Under the pieces are notes generated by a model. It had not been told where the DNA came from. It ran no database searches and saw only the letters and a program-made list of their open reading frames with translations. The position numbers and the translations under genes are program-made. A stretch of 64,000 nucleotides of DNA, taken from the NCBI RefSeq assembly GCF_030124145.1, contig NZ_JASKMS010000010.1, positions 124,001 through 188,000 of the forward strand, written 5' to 3'. Numbering within the stretch: position 1 is the first letter of the stretch; each line of letters starts with the position of its first letter. This DNA is from Streptomyces sp. 378 (GTDB taxonomy: Bacteria; Actinomycetota; Actinomycetes; Streptomycetales; Streptomycetaceae). Positions 8,870-16,433 of the stretch are shown piece after piece.

Positions 8870-8911
8870 ACGACCACCTCCGCTGCCGAGCGTCCTCCCG
8901 GCACTGCGGGA

Positions 8912-8940
8912 TTGACAAACGGCTTTGCCGAATCTGCAAT
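8912..8940 (+). promoter_or_regulatory. promoter of the XRE-cupin gene, leaderless, with internal palindrome
   Basis: TTGACA (8912-8917), a 17-base spacer, then TGCAAT (8935-8940), followed by exactly 6 bases and the ATG at 8947. A transcript starting 6 or 7 bases after the -10 would begin at the ATG, and no Shine-Dalgarno is present. The spacer holds CGGC-TTT-GCCG (8920-8930), a likely operator for auto-repression. Confidence 0.65.
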
Positions 8941-8946
8941 ACGTCC

Positions 8947-9519
8947 ATGACGACGGACGAGGTACTCGCGGGCGTGGGCCCCCGGCTGCGGCAGATGCGG
9001 AAGGACCGGGAGGTGACCCTGGCGGCGCTGTCCGAGACCACCGGCATCTCCGTCAGCACCCTCTCGCGGCTGGAGTCCGGTCTGCGCAAACCCAGTCTCG
9101 AACTGCTGCTGCCGATCGCGCGCGCCCACCAGGTGGCCCTGGACGAACTGGTCGGCGCTCCGCCGACCGGCGATCCGCGGGTGCGCTCCAAGCCGATCGT
9201 GATGGGCGGCCGCACCCACTGGCCGCTCACCCGCCAGCCCGGCGGCCTCCAGGCCTACAAGGTCCTGGAACCCCGGCGCAGACAAGAACCGGAACCGCGG
9301 ACGCACGAGGGCTACGAGTGGCTGTACGTGCTGTCCGGGAAGCTGCGTCTGGTGCTGGGCGAGCACGACGTGGTGCTCACGGCGGGGGAGGCCGCCGAGT
9401 TCGACACCCGGGTGCCGCACTGGTTCGGGTCGACGGGGGAGGGGCCCGTGGAGTTCCTCAGTCTGTTCGGGCCGCAGGGCGAGCGGATGCATGTGCGGGC
9501 CCGGCCGAAGGGCGCGTGA
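8947..9519 (+). CDS. XRE-family regulator with C-terminal cupin domain
   Basis: A 190-residue regulator: an XRE helix-turn-helix at residues 10-65 ('TLAALSETTGISVSTLSRLE') joined to a cupin sensor domain at about 100-185 ('GYEWLYVLSGKLRLVLGEHD', 'HWFGSTGEG'). Proteins of this layout usually bind a small ligand or metal in the cupin and repress a neighbouring gene. Here the divergent neighbour is a flavin oxidoreductase. The start codon follows a good promoter at leaderless distance. The stop codon lies within the first unit of a tandem repeat. Confidence 0.92.
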   Translation: MTTDEVLAGVGPRLRQMRKDREVTLAALSETTGISVSTLSRLESGLRKPSLELLLPIARAHQVALDELVGAPPTGDPRVRSKPIVMGGRTHWPLTRQPGGLQAYKVLEPRRRQEPEPRTHEGYEWLYVLSGKLRLVLGEHDVVLTAGEAAEFDTRVPHWFGSTGEGPVEFLSLFGPQGERMHVRARPKGA

Positions 9520-9603
9520 CGGACGGCCGTGACGGACGGCTGTGACGGACGGCCGTGGCGGACGGCTGTGACGGATGGTTTGACCGACGGCTGTGGCGGA
9601 CGG
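9517..9603. repeat. degenerate 13-bp tandem repeat, 7 units
   Basis: Seven copies of a unit close to TGACGGACGGCYG follow one another, with one 12-base unit and a few substitutions (TGGCGGACGG, TGACGGATGG, TGACCGACGG). The first unit provides the TGA stop of the XRE-cupin gene. The repeat lies between that gene and the promoter region of the next operon. Confidence 0.85.
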
Positions 9604-9649
9604 GAGACCTCCGCGCGGGAGATTGCCCGGAGACGGTTCCCTGATGGGC

Positions 9650-9661
9650 AAGCGACCGCTT
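9650..9661. promoter_or_regulatory. inverted repeat AAGCG-AC-CGCTT, candidate TetR-type operator
   Basis: Perfect 5-base arms around AC, 52 bases before the oxidoreductase ATG. Sites of this general shape are common in front of actinobacterial fatty-acid and acyl-CoA degradation genes controlled by TetR proteins (family knowledge). The regulator is not encoded next door; the TetR at the left edge is one candidate. Confidence 0.5.
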
Positions 9662-9713
9662 AGTATGCGAACCGACCCCGGTCAGACGAAGCAGTCCCCC
9701 GTGGAGGCCCCGC

Positions 9714-10679
9714 ATGCAGGCATGGCAAGTGCACGAGAACGGTGAGCCGGGCGAGGTGATGCGGCTCCAGGACGTGGAGCCCCCCACGCCCGGTGACGGC
9801 CAGGTCCTGCTGAAGGTGCGGGCGGCCAACATCAACTTCCCGGACGCCCTGCTGTGCCGCGGCCAGTACCAGGTCAGGCCGCCGCTGCCGTTCACCCCGG
9901 GCGTGGAGATCTGCGGGGAGACCGAGGACGGCCGCCGGGTGATCGCCAACCCCGCGCTGCCCCACGGAGGCTTCGCCGAGTACGCCGTCGCGGACGCCGC
10001 CGCGCTCCTGCCCGCGCCCGACGCCCTCGACGACGCCGAGGCCGCGGCCCTGCACATCGGCTACCAGACCGGCTGGTTCGGTCTGCACCGCCGGGCCGGT
10101 CTGGAGGCCGGCGAGACCCTGCTCGTCCACGCTGCCGCTGGAGGGGTCGGCAGCGCGGCCGTGCAGCTCGGGAAGGCCGCCGGTGCCACCGTCATCGGTG
10201 TCGTCGGCGGCTCCGGGAAGGCGGCCGTCGCCCGCGAGCTCGGCTGTGACGTCGTGATCGACCGGCGCTCCGAGGACGTCGTCGCCGCCGTCAAGGAGGC
10301 CACCGGCGGCCGGGGCGCCGACGTGATCTACGACCCGGTCGGCGGCGAGGCCTACACACAGTCCGCCAAGACCGTCGCCTTCGAGGGTCGTATCGTCGTC
10401 GTCGGCTTCGCCAGCGGCACGATCCCCAGCCCCGGCCTGAACCACGCCCTGGTGAAGAACTACTCGATCCTCGGCCTGCACTGGGGCCTGTACAACACCA
10501 AGAACCCGAAGCTGGTCCAGCACTGCCACGAGCAGCTCACCGAGCTGGCCGCCCGGGGGGCGATCAAGCCGCTGGTGAGCGAGCGGGTGCCGCTCGGCTC
10601 GGCGGCGAGCGCCGTGCAGAAGGTGGCGGACGGTCTGACCACCGGCCGGGTCGCGGTCGTCATGGAGGAGACAGCATGA
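9714..10679 (+). CDS. NADPH:quinone oxidoreductase / MDR-family zinc-independent reductase
   Basis: A 321-residue medium-chain dehydrogenase/reductase. The N-terminal GroES-like domain ('ANINFPDALLCRGQY', 'PGVEICG') is followed by a Rossmann fold with 'VHAAAGGVGSAAVQLGKAAGA' around residues 138-158. The cysteines that bind catalytic zinc in alcohol dehydrogenases are not in place, as in quinone oxidoreductases and enoyl reductases. It is the first gene of an operon with two acyl-CoA dehydrogenases and overlaps the second by ATGA, so a role in reducing an acyl or quinone intermediate is likely (inference). Confidence 0.88.
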   Translation: MQAWQVHENGEPGEVMRLQDVEPPTPGDGQVLLKVRAANINFPDALLCRGQYQVRPPLPFTPGVEICGETEDGRRVIANPALPHGGFAEYAVADAAALLPAPDALDDAEAAALHIGYQTGWFGLHRRAGLEAGETLLVHAAAGGVGSAAVQLGKAAGATVIGVVGGSGKAAVARELGCDVVIDRRSEDVVAAVKEATGGRGADVIYDPVGGEAYTQSAKTVAFEGRIVVVGFASGTIPSPGLNHALVKNYSILGLHWGLYNTKNPKLVQHCHEQLTELAARGAIKPLVSERVPLGSAASAVQKVADGLTTGRVAVVMEETA

Positions 10680-11857
10680 CCGACACCGAGGAACTGCGCC
10701 GCCGCACCCGGGAGTTGCTGGCCGCCCACCCGCCGGCCTCCACCGACCGGCTGGACTTCCTCCGGGCCCGCTTCGACGCCGGACTGGCCTGGGTGCACTA
10801 CCCGGAGGGCCTCGGCGGGCTGGGTGCTCCCCGATCCCTCCAGGGCGTCGTGGACGCCGAACTGGAGGCCGCCGGGGCGCCCGACAACGACCCGCGGCGC
10901 ATCGGCATCGGCCTCGGCATGGCCGCTCCGACCATTCTGGGCTTCGGCACCGACGAGCAGAAGCGGCGGTACCTGAGGCCCCTGTGGACGGGGGAGGAGG
11001 TCTGGTGCCAGCTGTTCAGCGAGCCCGGCGCCGGGTCCGACCTGGCCGCACTGGGCACACGGGCCGTCCGCGAGGGCGACGAGTGGGTGGTCAACGGGCA
11101 GAAGGTATGGACGTCCAGCGCCCATGTGGCCCGCTGGGCGATCCTCATCGCCCGCACCGACCCGGAGGTGCCCAAGCACCGGGGCATCACGTACTTCGTC
11201 TGCGACATGACCGACCCGGGCGTCGAGGTACGGCCGCTGCGGCAGATCACCGGCGAGGCCGAGTTCAACGAGGTGTTCCTCACCGACGTCCGCATCCCGG
11301 ACGCGCGGCGCCTCGGTGCGGTCGGCGACGGCTGGAAGGTCGCCCAGACCACGCTGAACAACGAACGCGTCGCCATCGGGGGCATGCGACTGCCCCGCGA
11401 GGGCGGCATGATCGGCCCGATCTCGAAGACCTGGCGCGAGCGGCCCGAGCTGCGCACGCACGACCTGCACCAGCGGCTGCTGAAGCTCTGGGTGGAGGCC
11501 GAGGTCTCCCGCCTCACCGCCGAGCGGCTGCGCCAGCAGCTCGTCGTGGGCCAGCCCGGCCCCGAGGGCGCCGGCATGAAGCTGGCCTTCGCCCGCCTCA
11601 ACCAGGAGATCAGCGGCCTGGAGGTGGAACTCCTCGGCGAGGAGGGCCTGGTGTACGACGACTGGACCATGCGGCGCCCGGAGCTGGTCGACTTCACCGG
11701 CCGCGACGCCGGTTACCGCTACCTGCGCTCCAAGGGCAACAGCATCGAGGGCGGGACGAGTGAGGTCCTGCTGAACATCGTCGCCGAGCGCGTCCTCGGC
11801 CTGCCCGCCGAGCCGCGCACCGACAAGGACGTCGCCTGGAAGGACCTCGCCCGATGA
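10676..11857 (+). CDS. acyl-CoA dehydrogenase, catalytic-type subunit
   Basis: A 393-residue acyl-CoA dehydrogenase. It has the FAD-contacting segments 'QLFSEPGAGSDLA' and 'GQKVWTSSAHVARW' and keeps a catalytic-type glutamate near the C-terminus in 'SIEGGTSEVLLN'. Overlaps of 4 bases (ATGA) with both neighbours show tight coupling. In actinobacteria, adjacent pairs of such genes often make alpha2-beta2 enzymes acting on bulky CoA esters (for example steroid side chains in Mycobacterium). The pair with the next gene fits that layout; the substrate is unknown. Confidence 0.92.
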   Translation: MTDTEELRRRTRELLAAHPPASTDRLDFLRARFDAGLAWVHYPEGLGGLGAPRSLQGVVDAELEAAGAPDNDPRRIGIGLGMAAPTILGFGTDEQKRRYLRPLWTGEEVWCQLFSEPGAGSDLAALGTRAVREGDEWVVNGQKVWTSSAHVARWAILIARTDPEVPKHRGITYFVCDMTDPGVEVRPLRQITGEAEFNEVFLTDVRIPDARRLGAVGDGWKVAQTTLNNERVAIGGMRLPREGGMIGPISKTWRERPELRTHDLHQRLLKLWVEAEVSRLTAERLRQQLVVGQPGPEGAGMKLAFARLNQEISGLEVELLGEEGLVYDDWTMRRPELVDFTGRDAGYRYLRSKGNSIEGGTSEVLLNIVAERVLGLPAEPRTDKDVAWKDLAR

Positions 11858-12927
11858 GCGACCTGTTGTACTCGGAAGAGGAAGAGGCGCTGCGCGCCGC
11901 CGTCCGCGACCTGCTCACCGACCACTGCGACGCCCCCGGCGTCATCGCCCGCGCCGAGTCGGACGCCCCGCACCACCGGGCCCTGTGGAAGGCCCTGACC
12001 GACGGCATGGGCCTCGCCGGCCTGCTGGTGCCCGAGGAACTCGACGGCCAGGGCGCCACCCACCGCGAAGCCGCCGTGGTGCTGGAGGAACTGGGCCGCG
12101 CGGTCGCGCCCGTGCCGTATCTGACGAGCGCGGTCGTCGCCACCGAGGCCCTGCTGGCCTGCGGCACCGACGACCTGCTCCGCGACCTCGCGACCGGGAG
12201 GACGATCGGCGCCCTCGCGGTCGCCCTCGACGTCGCACCGGGCGCCGCCTACCGGACCGTCCGGCACGACGACGGCGCCCTGCACGGGGAACTGACCGGC
12301 ATCGCCGACGCGGTCGTGGCGGACGTCCTCCTCGTGCCCGCCGACGACGGCGGCCTGTACGCGGTCGACGCCTCGGCCGCGACCGTCACCCCCCAGACGT
12401 CCCTGGACCTGACCCGGCCGCTCGCGACCGTCGGCCTCGACGGAGCGCCGGGCCGGCTCCTGGGCGACGCCGAACCGGCCGTGCGCCGGGCCCTGCGCGC
12501 CGGGGCCGGACTGCTCGCCTCGGAGCAGTGCGGGCTGGCCGAGTGGACGCTGACCGAGACCGTCCGCTACCTGAAGGAACGCAAGCAGTTCAACCGGCCC
12601 GTCGGCGGCTTCCAGGCGCTCAAGCACCGGCTGGCCCAGCTGTGGCTGGAGGTCGTCAACACCCGCGCGGCCGCCCGCAACGCCGCCGACGCCCTGACCA
12701 CCGGCGAGGACGTCGACGTGGCCGTCACCGTCGCCCAGGCCTACGCGGCGCCCGTGGCGGTGCACGCCGCCGAGGAGACCCTGCAACTGCACGGCGGCAT
12801 CGGCATGACATGGGAGCACCCCGCCCACCTCTACCTCAAGCGCGCGAAGGCCGACTCGATCGCCTACGGCACCGCCGGCGCCCACCGGGAGGCCTTGGCC
12901 GGCCTGGTCGATCTGCAGGCCCCCTGA
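11854..12927 (+). CDS. acyl-CoA dehydrogenase-like partner subunit lacking the usual catalytic Glu segment
   Basis: A 357-residue acyl-CoA dehydrogenase-fold protein, shorter than its neighbour. The N-terminal domain ('EEEALRAAVRDLLTDHCD', 'VLEELGRAVAPVPYLTSAVV') and the C-terminal helical bundle ('LKERKQFNRPVGGFQALKHR', 'HGGIGMTWEHPAHLYLKRA') are clear. Where typical enzymes read EGTSE or GGTSE, this one reads 'IAYGTAGAHREAL'. It therefore looks like the partner subunit of a heteromeric enzyme. It is translationally coupled to the preceding gene and followed by a terminator. Confidence 0.88.
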   Translation: MSDLLYSEEEEALRAAVRDLLTDHCDAPGVIARAESDAPHHRALWKALTDGMGLAGLLVPEELDGQGATHREAAVVLEELGRAVAPVPYLTSAVVATEALLACGTDDLLRDLATGRTIGALAVALDVAPGAAYRTVRHDDGALHGELTGIADAVVADVLLVPADDGGLYAVDASAATVTPQTSLDLTRPLATVGLDGAPGRLLGDAEPAVRRALRAGAGLLASEQCGLAEWTLTETVRYLKERKQFNRPVGGFQALKHRLAQLWLEVVNTRAAARNAADALTTGEDVDVAVTVAQAYAAPVAVHAAEETLQLHGGIGMTWEHPAHLYLKRAKADSIAYGTAGAHREALAGLVDLQAP

Positions 12928-13014
12928 CGCCCGTCCGCCCGGCACCGGGCGACATCCCCGCCGGAGAGCGGGGGAGCCACAAGGCCCGGGGGAGCCCGAA
13001 GGTGGCCCGGAAAC

Positions 13015-13041
13015 GCCCGTCCCGTCAGGGGCGGGCCTTTT
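13015..13041 (+). terminator. rho-independent terminator after the acyl-CoA dehydrogenase operon
   Basis: GCCCGTCCC pairs with GGGGCGGGC (one G-U) around a short loop and is followed by CTTTT. It is 88 bases after the operon's last stop codon. Confidence 0.75.
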
Positions 13042-13184
13042 CGTGCGCCCCTCCCAGCGCCCCGGCCCGGTGAAGTGAACGCGTAGCGGCGGTCCGGCCA
13101 ACTCCGCGCAGGGCCCTGCTCCTTGAGCCGACCTGGACCCCATACTCACAGGGTTCCCGTACGGCACCTCCAGGGAGGCAGAGC

Positions 13185-14048
13185 ATGGCCCTCACCACCC
13201 GTCGCCGAGCCCTCACCACCCTCGGCGCAGCCCTCGCGGGCTCGATCGCCCTCCCGGCCGCACCCACGTCGGCCCACGAACGCACGCACCGGCCCCGCCC
13301 CTTGTGGCGCGCCCACGCCCACAACGACTACGAGCACCCGCGTCCCCTGTTCGACGCTCTCGACCACCGCTTCGGCAGCGTCGAGGCCGACATCTACCTC
13401 GTGGGCGACCAACTCCTCGTCGCCCACGACCCGGAGGACCTCGACCCGTCCCGCACCCTCGACTCCCTCTACCTCGACCCGCTCGCCGCCCGCGTCCGCG
13501 CCAACCACGGCTCGGTGTACCGGGGGTACAGCGGAACGCTCCAACTGCTCGTCGACATCAAGACCGAGGGCGCGTCGACGTACCTCGCACTCGACCGGCA
13601 CCTCCGGCGCCATCGGCGCCTGTTCACCACGTACGCCCACGGACGCGTCCACCGAGGTCCGGTCACCGTCGTGGTCTCGGGCGATCGCGCCGCCCGCGCA
13701 CCCATGGAGGCTCAGACCGTCCGGCGCGCCCTCTACGACGGCCGCCTCGCCGACCTCGGCAGCCAGGCGCCCGCCTCCTTCATCCCCCTGATCAGCGACA
13801 ACTGGACGCTCAACTTCACCTGGCGGGGCGTGGGCCCGTTCCCCGACGCCGAGCGGCACAAGCTGCGGGGCATCGTGAGGACCGCCCACAAGCGCGGTCA
13901 GAAGGTGCGGTTCTGGGCGACCCCGGACCTGGCCGGGCCGGCCCGCGACGCGCTGTGGGGCGAACTGCTCGCCGCCGGCGTCGACCACCTCAACACCGAC
14001 GACCTCGCCGGACTGGAGGCGTTCCTCGACACCCGCCGGGCGGCCTAG
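13185..14048 (+). CDS. Tat-exported PI-PLC/GDPD-superfamily phosphodiesterase, AIM6-like
   Basis: A 287-residue protein with a twin-arginine signal peptide (TTRRRALTTLG, hydrophobic stretch, 'TSAHE' cleavage region near residue 30). The mature part begins 'LWRAHAHNDYEHPRPL', continues 'SVEADIYLV' and 'LLVAHDPEDLDP', the His/Glu/Asp pattern of the TIM-barrel phosphatidylinositol-specific phospholipase C / glycerophosphodiesterase superfamily. It most resembles the group related to yeast AIM6. Likely an extracellular phosphodiesterase; substrate unknown. GGGAGG at about 13173 supports the ATG. It appears monocistronic, between a terminator and a small membrane-protein gene. Confidence 0.88.
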   Translation: MALTTRRRALTTLGAALAGSIALPAAPTSAHERTHRPRPLWRAHAHNDYEHPRPLFDALDHRFGSVEADIYLVGDQLLVAHDPEDLDPSRTLDSLYLDPLAARVRANHGSVYRGYSGTLQLLVDIKTEGASTYLALDRHLRRHRRLFTTYAHGRVHRGPVTVVVSGDRAARAPMEAQTVRRALYDGRLADLGSQAPASFIPLISDNWTLNFTWRGVGPFPDAERHKLRGIVRTAHKRGQKVRFWATPDLAGPARDALWGELLAAGVDHLNTDDLAGLEAFLDTRRAA

Positions 14049-14167
14049 AGCGGCAGAACACCACACGTTCGGCGGACAGGTCAGCCGCCCGGACGAACCC
14101 TTCGCTACGCCACACTTGCGGCCGAACGCCGTGAACCGGACATGGCGGCGTGGCGGAGGAGTTGACG

Positions 14168-14362
14168 ATGGCCATTTCCATCTCTGTGGTGCTGCTGCTC
14201 GTGATCCTGGCGGTGATCTTCCTGCGCAACGGTGGGCTGAAGATCTCCCACGCGCTGGTCTGCCTGCTGCTCGGCTTCTACCTGGCCAGCACCAGCATCG
14301 CCCCCACCATCCACAGCGGCCTCACGGCGACGGCGGACATCGTCAGCGGTCTGCGGCCCTGA
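14168..14362 (+). CDS. small two-helix membrane protein
   Basis: A 64-residue hydrophobic protein. The first membrane segment is residues 3-19 ('ISISVVLLLVILAVIFL') and the second about 29-46 ('ALVCLLLGFYLASTSIA'), with a short polar loop between. GGAGGAG at 14155-14161 lies 6 bases before the ATG at 14168, so this start was preferred over a GTG at 14150. Small proteins of this look recur in Streptomyces; no function is known to me. It ends 2 bases before the end of the convergent glycosidase gene. Confidence 0.7.
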   Translation: MAISISVVLLLVILAVIFLRNGGLKISHALVCLLLGFYLASTSIAPTIHSGLTATADIVSGLRP

Positions 14363-14364
14363 CA

Positions 14365-15600
14365 TCACCCGGAGAACACGCCGATGCCGTTGGGGACGGG
14401 GCGTTCGGCGCCGCCGCTGGGGTGGTTGCGCACCGAGACCTCGCTCACGCCCGGCTTCCGGGCGACCAGGGTCGACGATCCGCCGCCGTCCAGGCTGAAG
14501 GCGTCCTCGGCGCCCAGGTCCCGCATGGTGGCGGCGACTTCGGCGATCGTCAGTCCGCTGCGGTAGGCGGCGGCACCGTCCAGCGCGAGCAGCAGCACAC
14601 GCCGTCCGCTGTCGGCGATCCCCACGGCCGTACGGACGGCCGACGTCGTGCTGTCGAGCCCCGGAAGCGGCTGCCCGCCGGTGAGAACCGGGTAGCCGCC
14701 GACGGCGAGCCGGTACGCGGCGCCGTCCGTGGCCGCCACGAGGCTGTGCTCGACCTCGACCGTCTCACCGGCGGAGAGCTTGCGCAGGTGCTGAGCGCCC
14801 GCCTCCCGGCCGACCAGCACGGTGGTCCCCGCCGCGATGGGGCCGCCGCCCGGGGTGTCGGCGGCCGAGACGACCTTGCCGTCGCGGACCGTCACCTCGT
14901 GGACGTCCGTGCTGCACGGGGCGGCGCGGTCCGTGTCCGTGCCGCACGTCGCGCGGACCCGGGAGGCGCTGCCCCACTCCGAGGTGAACGCGCCGACCGA
15001 ACCCACAGCGAGCGCGTACTGGTTGAGCCCGCCGAGAGGCAGCTCGGTCTCGGCCGTACGGACCGCACCGGCGAGCGCCAGCCGGTCCAGCCGTGCCCGG
15101 CCGTCACCGTCCACGCCGAACACGTCCCGGGTGCTGGTGCCCGGCGGCAGGGCCGGACCGAAACGCTGGCCGTCCGGCACGGCCGCCTTGAGCGTCCGCC
15201 CGGCGGCGATCGCCGGTCCCACACTCGCCCCGGTCGCCTCGACGCCCGGATGCTGTGTCTCGCTGATGTTGAAGAAGTCGCCGTTGACACCGGCGACCGC
15301 CCCTTGGGTGTTCGCCATCGCCGAGACCTGGGCGCGCGAGGCCACCGCCCCCGGGTACAGCAGATCGACCCGCACCTGAGGGTTGCCCAGGTCGACCTTC
15401 AGCACATGTGCGTGCGTCACCCCCTTGGCCGCCTGGATGTCGAACTCCTCGTACGTCACGCCCGGCGCGACCCGTCCGCCCTTCTGGACGGCGCCGGCCG
15501 GAGCCGCCCCGGCCAGGGCCGCGCCGGTCAGCGCGCCGAACGCCGTGAGAAACGCCAGTACCGCTCTGCCCGCTCCCGCGCGCCTGTGCCGACCTGTCAC
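14365..15600 (-). CDS. secreted phosphodiester glycosidase family (NAGPA-like) protein
   Basis: A 411-residue protein with a Sec-type signal peptide (basic N-terminus, hydrophobic stretch at residues 13-35, cleavage near 'AGAVQKG'). The mature part has the phosphodiester glycosidase domain known from human N-acetylglucosamine-1-phosphodiester alpha-N-acetylglucosaminidase: 'VAGVNGDFFNI' around residue 100 and the C-terminal 'DAFSLDGGGSSTLVAR' motif. Bacterial members are thought to trim exopolysaccharide or cell-wall phosphodiesters. The GTG at 15600 is preceded by GGGGG. The gene faces the small membrane-protein gene. Confidence 0.9.
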   Translation of the reverse strand: MTGRHRRAGAGRAVLAFLTAFGALTGAALAGAAPAGAVQKGGRVAPGVTYEEFDIQAAKGVTHAHVLKVDLGNPQVRVDLLYPGAVASRAQVSAMANTQGAVAGVNGDFFNISETQHPGVEATGASVGPAIAAGRTLKAAVPDGQRFGPALPPGTSTRDVFGVDGDGRARLDRLALAGAVRTAETELPLGGLNQYALAVGSVGAFTSEWGSASRVRATCGTDTDRAAPCSTDVHEVTVRDGKVVSAADTPGGGPIAAGTTVLVGREAGAQHLRKLSAGETVEVEHSLVAATDGAAYRLAVGGYPVLTGGQPLPGLDSTTSAVRTAVGIADSGRRVLLLALDGAAAYRSGLTIAEVAATMRDLGAEDAFSLDGGGSSTLVARKPGVSEVSVRNHPSGGAERPVPNGIGVFSG

Positions 15601-15696
15601 CGTGCCCCCTGATGCCTCGTCAACCGTGCGGACCTCAGGGGCAGTGCATCAGACCACGCCGACCCGGCAGGGTGGCTGAGCGCCGACCACGCGGGA

Positions 15697-15735
15697 ACGG
15701 CTGAAAAAACGCACCCCTCTGGGTGCTTCAGCCGT
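15697..15735 (-). terminator. strong minus-strand terminator with extended outer stem
   Basis: On the minus strand GCACCC-AGAG-GGGTGC is followed by GTTTTTT, a classic intrinsic terminator. Outside it, ACGGCTGAA and TTCAGCCGT (9 bases each) can also pair. It lies 207 bases past the stop codon of the luciferase-domain gene and about 97 bases upstream of the glycosidase start, so it insulates the two. Confidence 0.85.
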
Positions 15736-15802
15736 CACCCGTTCCCGTGTCGTACGAGGTGAAATGCGTGGGCGTGTGGTCGATCGGCAGACGGGCCGCC
15801 AC
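15728..15802 (-). CDS. possible 24-codon ORF ending at the terminator
   Basis: The 341 bases between 15601 and 15941 hold no clear gene. On the minus strand a GTG at 15802 opens a short frame ending '...HFTSYDTGTGDG' whose TGA sits at the edge of the terminator. Third positions are mostly G or C, as in coding DNA. The frame is open further upstream to 15964. It could be a small peptide gene or chance; I know no homologue. Confidence 0.25.
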   Translation of the reverse strand: MAARLPIDHTPTHFTSYDTGTGDG

Positions 15803-15941
15803 GCGGTGAGAGCCTGCGCACCGCACACGAGCCCCAGTCGACACCCGCCGCTTCGGGCAGCACCATGCCCCGTTCCGGACGATGTGCTCCGTACGCGTCC
15901 CGCCCCTCGGCATCGACCGCCTCCGGTTCGACCGCCGAGGC

Positions 15942-16340
15942 TCAGCCACCCGCCACGGCATCACGCGGCAGCACCGTCACCCGGCGGAAGTTGCACCCCG
16001 TGCGCCGGGGCCCCGCGTCGTCGACGGGCGGGTTCTGGTGGGCCTTGAGCGCGATGCTCACCAGACTCAGCAGCAGGTCGATGTCCGCCTCGCAGTCGAG
16101 GTGGACCGTCACCCAGCCCGATCCGGGCAGCAGGTGGATCGCGCTCGAACCGGCGAGGTCGTAGTGGAAGCGCTGGATGGCGCGGCGAGTGAGGTGGAGG
16201 TCCACGTCCCGTGAGGAGTGGAAATGGACGATCTCGTCACGGACGGAACGGAGTGCCCTTCCGGTACCGCAACCCGCCGGGCCCACCATCAGGTCGGGCC
16301 AGGCCTGCAGGCGCTCCATGGCGCGCTGGGCCAGAGTCAT
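15942..16340 (-). CDS. luciferase-domain (DUF5519) family protein
   Basis: A 132-residue protein with the pattern 'DEIVHFHSSRDVDLHLT', 'LLPGSGWVTVHLDCEADIDLL' and 'RRVTVLPRD', which matches the family annotated as luciferase domain-containing or DUF5519 in actinomycetes. Several conserved histidines and acidic residues suggest a ligand-binding pocket, but no activity has been shown to my knowledge; the name does not imply light production. It stands alone on the minus strand, with a terminator well downstream. Confidence 0.7.
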   Translation of the reverse strand: MTLAQRAMERLQAWPDLMVGPAGCGTGRALRSVRDEIVHFHSSRDVDLHLTRRAIQRFHYDLAGSSAIHLLPGSGWVTVHLDCEADIDLLLSLVSIALKAHQNPPVDDAGPRRTGCNFRRVTVLPRDAVAGG

Positions 16341-16433
16341 GGCCCCATCGTCGCCTGCTCACCCGTCCGCAACCAGAGGTTGAACGATTTGTAACCGGGA
16401 CGTGAGGTGGACCGCCCGGCTACCACTGTCGTT

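Noticed and set aside
15601-15696. Further gene upstream of the glycosidase
   Set aside because: Only short open frames without start signals; treated as the glycosidase leader region.
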